Source: an uncultured Anaerolineae bacterium
GTDB taxonomy: Bacteria > Chloroflexota > Anaerolineae > Anaerolineales > UBA11858
Assembly: GCA_937893815.1 (NCBI GenBank)
Contig: CALCSH010000119.1
Location: forward strand, 1-11,018
DNA length: 11,018 nt
Reading direction: 5' to 3'
In this document: piece by piece, positions 1-6,059 of the stretch
Layout: each line of letters opens with the position of its first letter
Numbering within the stretch: the stretch's first letter is position 1
Program-made: the position numbers and the translations under genes
Notes under the pieces: generated by a model
The model's input: the letters and a program-made list of their open reading frames with translations, nothing else
What the model was told of the DNA's origin: nothing
Databases searched by the model: none

Positions 1-1
1 C

Positions 2-289
2 CATATATTCCGGCGGGAACACCTGCACGGTAGTTTTTTCAGTGGAGTCATAGATGCGAAAGCATTTGATCTGTCTACTACACCTGTTACGTTGGAGATT
101 GCAGAACACCCCGCTACAATCAGCGTCCAGATCGCCGTCTACGCAGATAGTGTAGCGAAGTTGGGCGAAACATCCTACTGTAATGATGTCAGTCAGACGG
201 TTAATCCACAGTCGGTTTGGCAAGCCATCCGCGGAACAATCACGGTCACGGCTTCGACCAGGACACAACCCGAACCCTGTTCTGGCTAA
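2..289 (+). CDS. C-terminal end of an unknown, possibly exported protein (5' end outside window)
   Basis: The frame is open from base 2 to a TAA at 287-289, giving the last 95 residues of a gene that begins before the window. I do not recognise the family. The segment is rich in Thr, Ser and Val in alternating patterns such as TPVTLEI, ATISVQIAVYADS and RGTITVTAST. This suggests beta strands, as in secreted or cell-surface beta-sandwich proteins. It holds two cysteines (in SYCND and EPCSG). An in-frame ATG at 92 is not a convincing start, because the frame is open and similar in character before it and no Shine-Dalgarno precedes it. The same frame continues after the TAA for 37 sense codons (see 290-403), so the gene may be interrupted. 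It is the only plus-strand gene here and converges on the neighbour ending at 497. Frame and strand are moderately certain; function is unknown. Confidence 0.5.
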   Translation, partial: HIFRREHLHGSFFSGVIDAKAFDLSTTPVTLEIAEHPATISVQIAVYADSVAKLGETSYCNDVSQTVNPQSVWQAIRGTITVTASTRTQPEPCSG

Positions 290-403
290 CCCTACCAAGT
301 TACCGTGCTGATAGAGAAGGCAACTTTTACTTTGGGTGCTGAATCGATATTCCTCCCGTCACTACAATTTAAAGACGTGACGGTAGGTTGGTGTCCTGGG
401 TAA
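290..403 (+). other. In-frame continuation after the stop of the leftmost gene (possible nonsense-interrupted 3' end)
   Basis: After the TAA at 287-289 the same frame reads 37 sense codons and ends at a second TAA (401-403). The peptide starts PYQVTVLIEKATFTLG and ends KDVTVGWCPG. Its alternating hydrophobic pattern resembles the preceding 95 residues, and it adds a third cysteine. A 37-codon open stretch can arise by chance, so the support is the character of the peptide, not its length. The intergenic terminator at 446-486 fits either stop. Possible explanations are a nonsense mutation, a base error in the assembly, or chance. Confidence 0.35.
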
Positions 404-445
404 TTACTTCGAATTGCCAACCCATTATCATTCGTTGATTAAAGC

Positions 446-486
446 AAAAGACCCCGGAAAATCCTACTTTCCTGGGGTCTTTTTTT
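446..486. terminator. Bidirectional rho-independent terminator between convergent genes
   Basis: The arms AAAAGACCCC (446-455) and GGGGTCTTTT (474-483) form a perfect 10-bp stem, with T7 at 480-486 on the plus strand. Read on the minus strand, the left arm supplies TTTT followed by GCTTT. The hairpin lies between the plus-strand gene ending at 289 (or 403) and the minus-strand gene ending at 497, so it can serve both. Confidence 0.85.
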
Positions 487-496
487 GTTATCGAAC

Positions 497-1222
497 CTAC
501 ACCATTACTTCGTCAGGCAATCGCATGACCTCATTGGCTTTGACGATTTCATCGGGAACATCAAAAACCAGATCTGCGCCAACCATCTGCTGGACGTATT
601 TCTTGATCGAGACATCCCAATATTTCTTGGTAACATAATAAACACGCGCGCCACCTAATTCATGCTGGTATTCTGGCCAGGGGTAGCTGGGCTGAGCCAT
701 GCCCACGCCCCAGCGCTTCCAGCCATTATAACTCTCATAGGTAGCCCACCATTCTTCATTGCCAAGAATTTCGAAGCCGTAATACGCTTTGGCATAATAC
801 ATGATGGCGCCAACTCGCAGGCCGCGCATCAGAGCCATGGTGTGTAAACTGATGTTAATTTCTTTGCTCATCAAACGACCATTTGCAAAACCAGCCAATT
901 GACCATCGACAATGCCAACCAACACATAGGGGTCCTTCAGTCGTTTGCGGTACCAGCCAGCCAACTCCGCATATACGCGAGCGCCAACGACATCATAGAA
1001 ATCGTTTTTGGCTTGCATTACTTTCATGATGTATTCCATCATCATCGGGGCTTCTTCAATTTTAGCCTCGCGGATATACAAACTGCGGCCATCTTTCAGT
1101 TGGATTGTCGCACCGGGCCAGGGGGCAATATCCATCGGCACACCTTGCAAAATCGGTTCAATTTCTTCCACATCAAATGTGATTTGTTTTTGAGATACTT
1201 CACAGGGGGTTTCGAGACGCAT
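497..1222 (-). CDS. Probable GNAT-fold (N-acetyltransferase-like) protein of unknown substrate
   Basis: This 241-residue soluble protein starts at ATG 1222 with AAAGGA six bases upstream. Residues 48-70 (LYIREAKIEEAPMMMEYIMK...) look like the first strand and helix of a GNAT domain. Residues 100-118 (VLVGIVDGQLAGFANGRLM) look like the central hairpin. RGLRVGA at 133-139 resembles the R/Q-x-x-G-x-G/A acetyl-CoA pyrophosphate loop. YESYNGWKRWGVG (162-174) resembles the late Asn...GF helix. About 45 residues precede the domain, and a C-terminal tail of roughly 40 residues follows it. The C-terminal half is very rich in Trp and Tyr. It lies 103 bp downstream of the cyclase-family gene on the same strand and ends at a terminator. 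The fold is a motif-based inference; acetyltransferase activity and substrate are unknown, and it could be a non-catalytic GNAT relative. Confidence 0.6.
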   Translation of the reverse strand: MRLETPCEVSQKQITFDVEEIEPILQGVPMDIAPWPGATIQLKDGRSLYIREAKIEEAPMMMEYIMKVMQAKNDFYDVVGARVYAELAGWYRKRLKDPYVLVGIVDGQLAGFANGRLMSKEINISLHTMALMRGLRVGAIMYYAKAYYGFEILGNEEWWATYESYNGWKRWGVGMAQPSYPWPEYQHELGGARVYYVTKKYWDVSIKKYVQQMVGADLVFDVPDEIVKANEVMRLPDEVMV

Positions 1223-1255
1223 GATATTTTTCCTTTAATTATGAGGTTGAATAAA

Positions 1256-1285
1256 ATTATTGACATACCCATACGGTCCAGGCAA
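1256..1285 (-). promoter_or_regulatory. Candidate weak sigma70-type promoter for the GNAT-like gene
   Basis: On the minus strand, TTGCCT (1285-1280) and AATAAT (1261-1256) are separated by 18 bp. They match the consensus boxes at 4 of 6 and 5 of 6 positions. The predicted start would leave a leader of about 26 bases before ATG 1222, including the AAAGGA ribosome site. The match is modest, and the gene could instead be transcribed with the cyclase gene. Confidence 0.3.
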
Positions 1286-1318
1286 TACCTCCACATAGAA
1301 ATTGTATGCCTGGTTTTT
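1278..1318. other. Stem-loop in the cyclase/GNAT-like intergenic gap
   Basis: CCAGGCA (1278-1284) and TGCCTGG (1307-1313) form a perfect 7-bp stem around a 22-base loop. T5 follows at 1314-1318 on the plus strand only. On the minus strand, where the flanking genes lie, no T-run follows, so it is not a standard terminator for the cyclase gene. Its left arm overlaps the candidate -35 box of the GNAT-like gene. It could be an mRNA structure, an operator, or a terminator for an unseen antisense transcript. Confidence 0.4.
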
Positions 1319-1325
1319 AATTAAA

Positions 1326-2207
1326 CTATTCTAACAGTGCTGCGCTCAGTTTATTCAAACTTTCCACATGGCTGGGATCAACGGCGTCACCATGTTTGGT
1401 CTTAGGCATGGTGGCCTTCTTGGCCATCAGCTCTTCATACCGGTCGTCATCAACGAAAGCCACGCAACGTCCGATACTCGCCTCACCATCGACAAATCGC
1501 CAGGGGAAAAAGCCGATCTGGGCGCGCTGGTTGAGCAGCAAGTCGATATCACCACCCAGGCATTCCGCATGAATGATTCCGTGGGGGAACATTTCAATAT
1601 GCATCAACTGGTACTTGCTATCATCGAAGAATTCTGCCAAGGGCTTGCCAAATTTCTTCTGAAATACTTTTTCAGCTTCCTTGGCCTGACGGGGCATCCA
1701 GTTTCGAACAATCGTATTCATGGGGTGATCGGCGCTGCCACAATCGACACCAATCCAGCGCAGTTTCTTGGCTTTGGCCCACTCGGCAAATTCGCGATCG
1801 GGGCCAGGATGCTTGACCATATAGCGAATCTCATCGGCGGTGTTATGATCCCACCCAAAATGGTGATAGCCGGTATGAATAATGAGAATATCGCCTTCTT
1901 TGACTTCGACACGTTCCTCGACCATCTTGCTGGTATAAACATCATAGTCACCAGCCACATCGCTGAGGTCAACGATAACACCGTCGTTTACCAAGAAATC
2001 CATATCTAATTGGGCCATATCTTTGCCCGGCGTAAAGAAGTGGATTTCGCCATCCAGGTGGGTGCCCAAATGGTTCGAGTGGGTTACGAGTTGGCCATTC
2101 GCGCCATTAGGGGCCAGTCGTTTGAAGTATTTAACCTGCAGGGGTTCATAGGTCGGCCAGGGTGGGGTGCCTATGCCTAAAGGAATCGTAAAATCAATTA
2201 CTTTCAT
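1326..2207 (-). CDS. Metal-dependent hydrolase of the cyclase / kynurenine formamidase / isatin hydrolase family
   Basis: This 293-residue cytoplasmic protein starts at ATG 2207 behind AAGGAGATG. Metal-binding signature HLGTHLDGEIHF (residues 46-57) matches the family pattern H-x-G-T-H-x-D-x-x-x-H, with His46, His50, Asp52 and His56 as ligands. GVDCGSADH (153-161) and H203...F207...GI...E215 match the later conserved blocks of the family (PF04199). Known members use Zn or Mn to hydrolyse cyclic or formyl amides such as N-formylkynurenine and isatin. Two features are unusual. Glu54 sits where most members have Pro (D-A-P-x-H). The chain is also longer than the usual 210-260 residues, with extra sequence around 160-200 and at the C-terminus. 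It follows the decarboxylase cluster by about 150 bp on the same strand. The substrate cannot be read from sequence; an amidase or lactonase acting on a ring compound is plausible. Confidence 0.85.
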   Translation of the reverse strand: MKVIDFTIPLGIGTPPWPTYEPLQVKYFKRLAPNGANGQLVTHSNHLGTHLDGEIHFFTPGKDMAQLDMDFLVNDGVIVDLSDVAGDYDVYTSKMVEERVEVKEGDILIIHTGYHHFGWDHNTADEIRYMVKHPGPDREFAEWAKAKKLRWIGVDCGSADHPMNTIVRNWMPRQAKEAEKVFQKKFGKPLAEFFDDSKYQLMHIEMFPHGIIHAECLGGDIDLLLNQRAQIGFFPWRFVDGEASIGRCVAFVDDDRYEELMAKKATMPKTKHGDAVDPSHVESLNKLSAALLE

Positions 2208-2358
2208 TCGAACATCTCCTTAATATATAGTTGGATTCTTTTCAGCCACTACCAAGAAACTAGAAAACCGGGATTCAGGAAGCGTGCTCCGTTTGCACAG
2301 TTTTCTGTAAATCTCACAGAACGACTTTAGCCAAGAGCTACTGTTGGATTTATCGGCA
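2208..2358. other. Intergenic gap with overlapping ACAG/CTGT inverted repeats
   Basis: This gap separates the beta subunit gene from the cyclase gene. TTCTGT (2303-2308) and ACAGAA (2316-2321) are perfect inverted repeats around a 7-base centre. ACAG (2297-2300) with CTGT (2305-2308) forms a second, overlapping palindrome. These could be a regulator site or a weak hairpin. No T-run follows on the minus strand, so I see no clear terminator for the decarboxylase operon, and no convincing promoter. Readthrough into the cyclase gene is possible. Confidence 0.3.
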
Positions 2359-3486
2359 TTAAACTAACATGCCCGTTAATAGCGCCAACACTACACCGCC
2401 AGCAATAACACTACCTAATTGGCCTGCTGTGTTGGCACCCATAGCATGCATCAATAGGAAATTTTCGAAATCATATTCCTGGCCGACACGCTGAACTACG
2501 CGGGCAGACATTGGAAACGCGCTGATGCCTGCGGCCCCAATCAGAGGATTAAATTTTCCACCAGAAAGCAGATAGAGCAACTTGCCAAACAGTACACCAC
2601 CAGCCATATCCAGCACAAAGGCGAATAACCCCAAAGCCAGGATATAAAAGGTCTCCACACGGATAAAGGCCGCGCCGGTCATCGTAGAGCCGATCGACAG
2701 CCCCAAGAAAATTGTGGTGACGTTGGCTATCTCATTTTGGGCTGCATTACTTAATCGGTCTACAACACCCGATTCACGCAGTAAGTTGCCGAACATGATC
2801 GTGGCAATCAGAGGCGAAGCCACCGGCGCGATCAGAGACACAAAAATTGTCACGATAATCGGAAAGAGAACCCGGGTGGTTTTCGAGACTTTGTGCTCGG
2901 AATACGGCATTCGTACTTTTCGCTCGGCATCCGTCGTCAATAACCGCATTATGGGGGGTTGGATGATGGGAACCAAAGACATATAACTATAAGCGGCCAC
3001 CGTGATCGGTGCCAACATATCCGGTGCTAGCCTGGCGGCTACAAAGATTGCCGTAGGGCCATCCATCGTGCCGATCACACTGATCGAACCGGCCTGTTTT
3101 AGATCAAACCCGAGCGCCAAAGCCAGAAGCAGTGTGGCAAAGATGCCAATATGACCCGCAGCTCCCAAGAAAGCCATCTTCGGGTTTTCAAGCAGTGGGC
3201 CGAAATCAGTCATCGCTCCCAGGCCAATGAAGAGTAGTAAAGGGAATAACTCTGTCTCGATCCCAATGCGATAGAGAACTCCCAGTAGGCCATGTTCACC
3301 AGAAATGCCCGTAAGCGGCAAGTTGGTCAGGATAGCGCCAAAACCAATGGGCAATAACAACATGGGTTCATAATCTTTGGCAATTCCCAAATAGATTAAC
3401 ACGCCCCCAGCAATAATCATTACGATCATTTTCCAGGTCAGGAATGTTGGCGCTATGAAGAGTTGAAGTACACTTTCTAGATCCAT
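2359..3486 (-). CDS. mmdB: Sodium-translocating decarboxylase, membrane beta subunit (MmdB/GcdB/OadB family)
   Basis: This subunit takes the carboxyl group from carboxybiotin, releases CO2 and couples that to Na+ export across the membrane. The 375-residue length matches the shorter MmdB/GcdB type rather than the roughly 430-residue OadB of oxaloacetate decarboxylase. It is very hydrophobic, with about nine to eleven membrane segments. MDGPTAIFVA (141-150) carries Asp142 and AYSYMSLVPIIQPPIM (165-180) carries Tyr168. NPLIGAAGISAFPMSAR (313-329) carries Asn313, Gly317, Ser322 and Arg329. By motif alignment these match Klebsiella OadB residues Asp203, Tyr229, Asn373, Gly377, Ser382 and Arg389, which have been implicated in Na+ and proton handling. 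None is missing, so an active pump is expected. Start ATG 3486 has GAGG five bases upstream, and the biotin-carrier gene ends seven bases before it, so translation is probably coupled. Confidence 0.95.
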   Translation of the reverse strand: MDLESVLQLFIAPTFLTWKMIVMIIAGGVLIYLGIAKDYEPMLLLPIGFGAILTNLPLTGISGEHGLLGVLYRIGIETELFPLLLFIGLGAMTDFGPLLENPKMAFLGAAGHIGIFATLLLALALGFDLKQAGSISVIGTMDGPTAIFVAARLAPDMLAPITVAAYSYMSLVPIIQPPIMRLLTTDAERKVRMPYSEHKVSKTTRVLFPIIVTIFVSLIAPVASPLIATIMFGNLLRESGVVDRLSNAAQNEIANVTTIFLGLSIGSTMTGAAFIRVETFYILALGLFAFVLDMAGGVLFGKLLYLLSGGKFNPLIGAAGISAFPMSARVVQRVGQEYDFENFLLMHAMGANTAGQLGSVIAGGVVLALLTGMLV

Positions 3487-3493
3487 GATCGCC

Positions 3494-3940
3494 TCATTCC
3501 AATGTGATTAGTACTTCGCCATAGGATACAGCCTGACTGCGGGTCACTTCCACGGTAGCAATGACGCCATCCCGTGGAGCCCTGATCGCATTCTTCATCT
3601 TCATCGCTTCAAGCGAGCATAATTCTTGTCCTCTATTCACCCGATCCCCTGGCTTCACCAGGATATCAATGATGTCTCCTGGCAGGGGCGCAATAATTAC
3701 GTTGGATCCTGCAGTCTCCGGAGCCGGGGAGGGGCTGGTAACCATCGGAGTTGATTTACCAGTGGACGCAGCCATACCCTGAATTTCAGGAGATTGTTGA
3801 TCAACGGTATCCTGGATAGTTACTTCAAACCGCTGTTCGCCTATTGTGGCAATGATTGGCCGCATTCCCAAATCACCAACTTCCACTGAAAATTCTTGTT
3901 CCCCTACAACAACTCGTACCTGGTGATGTTTTGAACTCAT
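3494..3940 (-). CDS. mmdC: Biotin carrier subunit of the decarboxylase (biotinyl/lipoyl attachment domain)
   Basis: This 148-residue mobile carrier shuttles CO2 as carboxybiotin from the carboxyltransferase to the membrane beta subunit. The C-terminal domain (about 80-148) is a biotinyl fold. It contains the attachment motif EAMKM (111-115), so Lys114 is the biotinylated residue, 34 residues from the end as is usual. APLPGDIIDILVKPGDRV (84-101) is the conserved lead-in. A flexible Ser/Pro/Thr/Ala linker spans about 60-80. Residues 7-45 form a separate beta-rich N-terminal part that is less conserved in the family. The start is ATG 3940. A purine-rich GGGAAAGGG lies slightly far upstream, and the preceding gene stops only three bases before the start codon, so translation is likely coupled. 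The biotin ligase needed to load it is not in the window. Confidence 0.93.
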   Translation of the reverse strand: MSSKHHQVRVVVGEQEFSVEVGDLGMRPIIATIGEQRFEVTIQDTVDQQSPEIQGMAASTGKSTPMVTSPSPAPETAGSNVIIAPLPGDIIDILVKPGDRVNRGQELCSLEAMKMKNAIRAPRDGVIATVEVTRSQAVSYGEVLITLE

Positions 3941-3943
3941 TAG

Positions 3944-4303
3944 CTATTTTACCCTTTCCCGTTTGATAACAATCACAGGCTTATCTCGAAATGTGTGCCG
4001 GATTCGATAACCGCCCGGTGGTTGCTCGAGGACTTTGCCCAGGTTACTGTTTTGTCCTTGACGCACAAGGAGATGACTCACTGCCACCGCGACAGCAACC
4101 GCAGATGCTGGCGATTCTGAAGATGATCCAAGAGATGCTTTGTCAACACTCTTTTCAAATAGGCTGTTCTCTTGAGGCGCGCTTGATTTTTCCTTAAACA
4201 CCTTTCCCATAAAACCAACCACAAGGGCAAGCGCGCCCAAAGCTAAAAACAGTACCAGCATCCCCACACCCAGTATAAACAATCCCTGAGCTATATTATC
4301 CAA
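3944..4303 (-). CDS. Small membrane gamma/delta subunit of the decarboxylase (OadG/MmdD-like)
   Basis: This 119-residue protein has one N-terminal membrane helix (about 7-32, LFILGVGMLVLFLALGALAL). A charged, Ser-rich linker follows. An Ala/Val helix (SAVAVAVAVSHLL, 67-79) and the end GYRIRHTFRDK (98-108) resemble the conserved A/V helix and 'Y-x-V-R' tail of OadG-type subunits. These subunits anchor and assemble the complex, helping join carboxyltransferase and beta subunit. The start codon is TTG (4303-4301). It is supported by GAGGAGG at 4317-4311, seven bases away, and no ATG lies nearby. It sits 23 bp after the carboxyltransferase gene and 3 bp before the biotin-carrier gene, the usual place for this subunit. 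The family assignment rests on position, topology and this tail, since these proteins are poorly conserved. Confidence 0.8.
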   Translation of the reverse strand: MDNIAQGLFILGVGMLVLFLALGALALVVGFMGKVFKEKSSAPQENSLFEKSVDKASLGSSSESPASAVAVAVAVSHLLVRQGQNSNLGKVLEQPPGGYRIRHTFRDKPVIVIKRERVK

Positions 4304-4326
4304 AATAGTGCCTCCTCAAGGAATGA

Positions 4327-5883
4327 TCAGAGTGGAATATTGCCATGTTTCTTGGCTGGTGAACTGACTTTTTTATCCCGCAGCAACTCCAGAGTAGCGA
4401 TCAGTCGCGGTCTTGTTTCAGATGGGACGATGATATCATCCACGTGGCCGCTGGCTGCCGCAGAATAAGGCTTCGAGAATTTTTCCTTGAACTCAGATAT
4501 GAATTCTTGCCGAACCTCTTCGGGATTCTCAACCTCTTTGAGTTGTTTTGTGTACAGAATATTCACAGCACCATCGGCACCCATGACGGCAATTTCTGCA
4601 GTCGGCCAGGCATAGACCATATCTGTGCGGATATATTTGCTACTCATCACAATATAGGCACCGCCATACGCTTTGCGTGTGATCACTGCAATCTTGGGAA
4701 CCGTAGCTTCTGAGTAAGCATATACAATCTTCGCGCCATGGCGGATAATGCCACCATGTTCTTGCTTGACACCTGGCATGAAGCCTGGCGTATCGACAAG
4801 GGTGATAATTGGGAAATTGAACGCATCGCTAAAACGAATAAAGCGAGCGATTTTGTCCGATGCGTCAATATCCAACACTCCGGCCATCGCCATGGGTTGG
4901 TTCGCAATGACGGCAACCGCCTGCCCATGCAGGCGAGCGAACCCGACCAACGCGTTCGGTGCAAAGTTTGCGTGCACTGGCATAAAACTTCCCCGATCAA
5001 AGATCATTTCGATTGCACTGCGCATATCATAAGCTTGTGCTGGATCGGTTGGCACCAAGGTGTTCAGGTTGATATCTTGCCGGGAGGGGTCATCCTCTGG
5101 GGAGATCGATGGGGGGGATTCTGCATTGTTGAGTGGGAGGTAGCTAATCAATTTCCGGGTGATTGCCAGCGTGTCAGCTTCAGATTTGGTGGCGAAATGC
5201 GCCACACCACTAATGGTGCTGTGAACCCCGGCACCTCCCAATGATTCCAGGTCAACTTGTTCACGCGTAACGGTTTCGATGACCTTGGGGCCAGTGATGA
5301 ACATATGGCTGGTGCCCTCCGTCATAATCACGAAATCCGTCAGGCCAGGGGAATACACCGAGCCGCCAGCGCATGGCCCCACCATCACACTTATTTGAGG
5401 GATAACGCCACTGGCCTGGGTATTGCGCCAAAACAACTCCGAGTAGGCTGCCAGACTGTATACCCCTTCTTGAATGCGGGCGCCAACAGAATCCATGATA
5501 CCGATCACCGGTACGCCAGAATCCAAGGCTAAATCAAGGATTTTTGCCACTTTTTGGCCTTGCACTTCCGAGAAAGAGCCACCTAAAACTGTGAAGTCTT
5601 GGGAGTAAACACAAACCATACGACCATCGATCTTGCCAAACCCCACCACCACACTATCACCGGGAGTTTGAGTTGATTCCATACCAAAATCACTATGCCT
5701 ATGGGTCCAATAGGCATCCACTTCTCGGAAACTGCCTTCGTCAAGCAATTGCAGGATGCGCTCACGGGCAGATTGTTTACCCTTGTTGTGTTGGGCATCA
5801 ATCCGTTTTTGTCCGCCACCCATACTAATTTGCTGGCGCGTTTCTTCCAATTCAGAAATTAGAGATTGGTGTTCGTCTGTCAA
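4327..5883 (-). CDS. mmdA: Acyl-CoA carboxyltransferase subunit (methylmalonyl-CoA decarboxylase alpha / propionyl-CoA carboxylase beta family)
   Basis: This 518-residue cytoplasmic enzyme moves the carboxyl group from an acyl-CoA, probably methylmalonyl-CoA, to biotin. Two crotonase-like halves are visible. The N-half has LGGSFSEVQGQKVAK (100-114), DSVGARIQEGV (131-141) and GPCAGGSVYSPGLTDF (169-184). The C-half has DTPGFMPGVKQEHGGIIRHG (364-383) and RKAYGGAYIVMSSK (403-416). The Gly-Gly and Ala-Gly turns supply the oxyanion holes for CoA and biotin. Ile411 aligns with the Asp of the AYGGAYD motif in propionyl-CoA carboxylases, a position known to affect acyl selectivity. This fits a decarboxylase member better than a strict carboxylase. 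The start is TTG (5883-5881) with GGGGGAGG five bases upstream; the next Met is residue 21. No biotin carboxylase is nearby, while beta, gamma and carrier genes follow, so decarboxylation with Na+ export is much more likely than carboxylation. The exact acyl-CoA remains inferred. Confidence 0.93.
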   Translation of the reverse strand: MTDEHQSLISELEETRQQISMGGGQKRIDAQHNKGKQSARERILQLLDEGSFREVDAYWTHRHSDFGMESTQTPGDSVVVGFGKIDGRMVCVYSQDFTVLGGSFSEVQGQKVAKILDLALDSGVPVIGIMDSVGARIQEGVYSLAAYSELFWRNTQASGVIPQISVMVGPCAGGSVYSPGLTDFVIMTEGTSHMFITGPKVIETVTREQVDLESLGGAGVHSTISGVAHFATKSEADTLAITRKLISYLPLNNAESPPSISPEDDPSRQDINLNTLVPTDPAQAYDMRSAIEMIFDRGSFMPVHANFAPNALVGFARLHGQAVAVIANQPMAMAGVLDIDASDKIARFIRFSDAFNFPIITLVDTPGFMPGVKQEHGGIIRHGAKIVYAYSEATVPKIAVITRKAYGGAYIVMSSKYIRTDMVYAWPTAEIAVMGADGAVNILYTKQLKEVENPEEVRQEFISEFKEKFSKPYSAAASGHVDDIIVPSETRPRLIATLELLRDKKVSSPAKKHGNIPL

Positions 5884-5896
5884 AATTGCCTCCCCC
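5884..5896 (-). promoter_or_regulatory. Strong Shine-Dalgarno fixing a TTG start
   Basis: GGGGGAGG (5896-5889 on the minus strand) lies five bases before TTG 5883, and no ATG is suitably spaced. This decides the start of the carboxyltransferase gene. Confidence 0.75.
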
Positions 5897-5957
5897 GGGA
5901 GCTAGATTTATTCATCATAGTATATTCCCTTCACAAATATAGGCAGAGATCATGCCA

Positions 5958-6011
5958 GAATATTTTATTCTTCGAGTGTCTGACATGTCAACTAACATAA
6001 ATCACATTTAT
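5958..6011. repeat. Three perfect short palindromes spanning the decarboxylase promoter
   Basis: GAATA-TTT-TATTC (5958-5970) covers the -10 box. TGACATGTCA (5981-5990) overlaps the -35 box. ATAAAT-CAC-ATTTAT (5997-6011) lies just upstream of the -35 box. Each is a perfect inverted repeat, but the three differ in sequence. Such placement is what repressor or activator operators look like; no specific regulator can be named. Confidence 0.5.
5962..5991 (-). promoter_or_regulatory. Sigma70-type promoter of the decarboxylase operon
   Basis: A perfect -35 box TTGACA (5991-5986) and a -10 box TAAAAT (5967-5962, 5 of 6) are separated by 18 bp on the minus strand. Transcription would start near 5955, giving a leader of about 70 bases before TTG 5883. 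It lies after the terminator-like hairpin of the transporter genes, so the decarboxylase cluster appears to be its own unit. Confidence 0.75.
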
Positions 6012-6016
6012 CTCTA

Positions 6017-6051
6017 CAAATGAAAGGGGGCATCTTGTGGAAAAATGCCCC
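6017..6051 (-). terminator. Probable terminator of the ABC transporter operon
   Basis: Read on the minus strand, GGGGCAT (6051-6045) and ATGCCCC (6033-6027) form a perfect 7-bp stem with an 11-base loop. It is followed by CTTTCATTTG, a moderately T-rich tail. It begins nine bases after the stop of the last permease gene. The broken T-run makes it weaker than the hairpin at 446-486. Confidence 0.6.
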
Positions 6052-6059
6052 AACATTTA

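Noticed and set aside
3..50. Alternative frame at the left edge reading IYSGGNTCTVVFSVES then stop, suggesting a frameshift
   Set aside because: Only 16 codons are visible and the other frame is open throughout, so there is not enough sequence to support a frameshift.
1368..2009. A 213-codon plus-strand open frame
   Set aside because: It lies entirely antisense to the cyclase-family gene, whose motifs and ribosome site are clear; the translated product shows no recognisable features.
2219..2240. TATATT just before the cyclase ribosome site as a -10 box
   Set aside because: No -35 box stands at 16-18 bp, and transcription would begin inside the Shine-Dalgarno sequence.
4738..5244. Plus-strand frames opposite the carboxyltransferase
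   Set aside because: They mirror a well-conserved gene and have no homologous character or plausible ribosome site.
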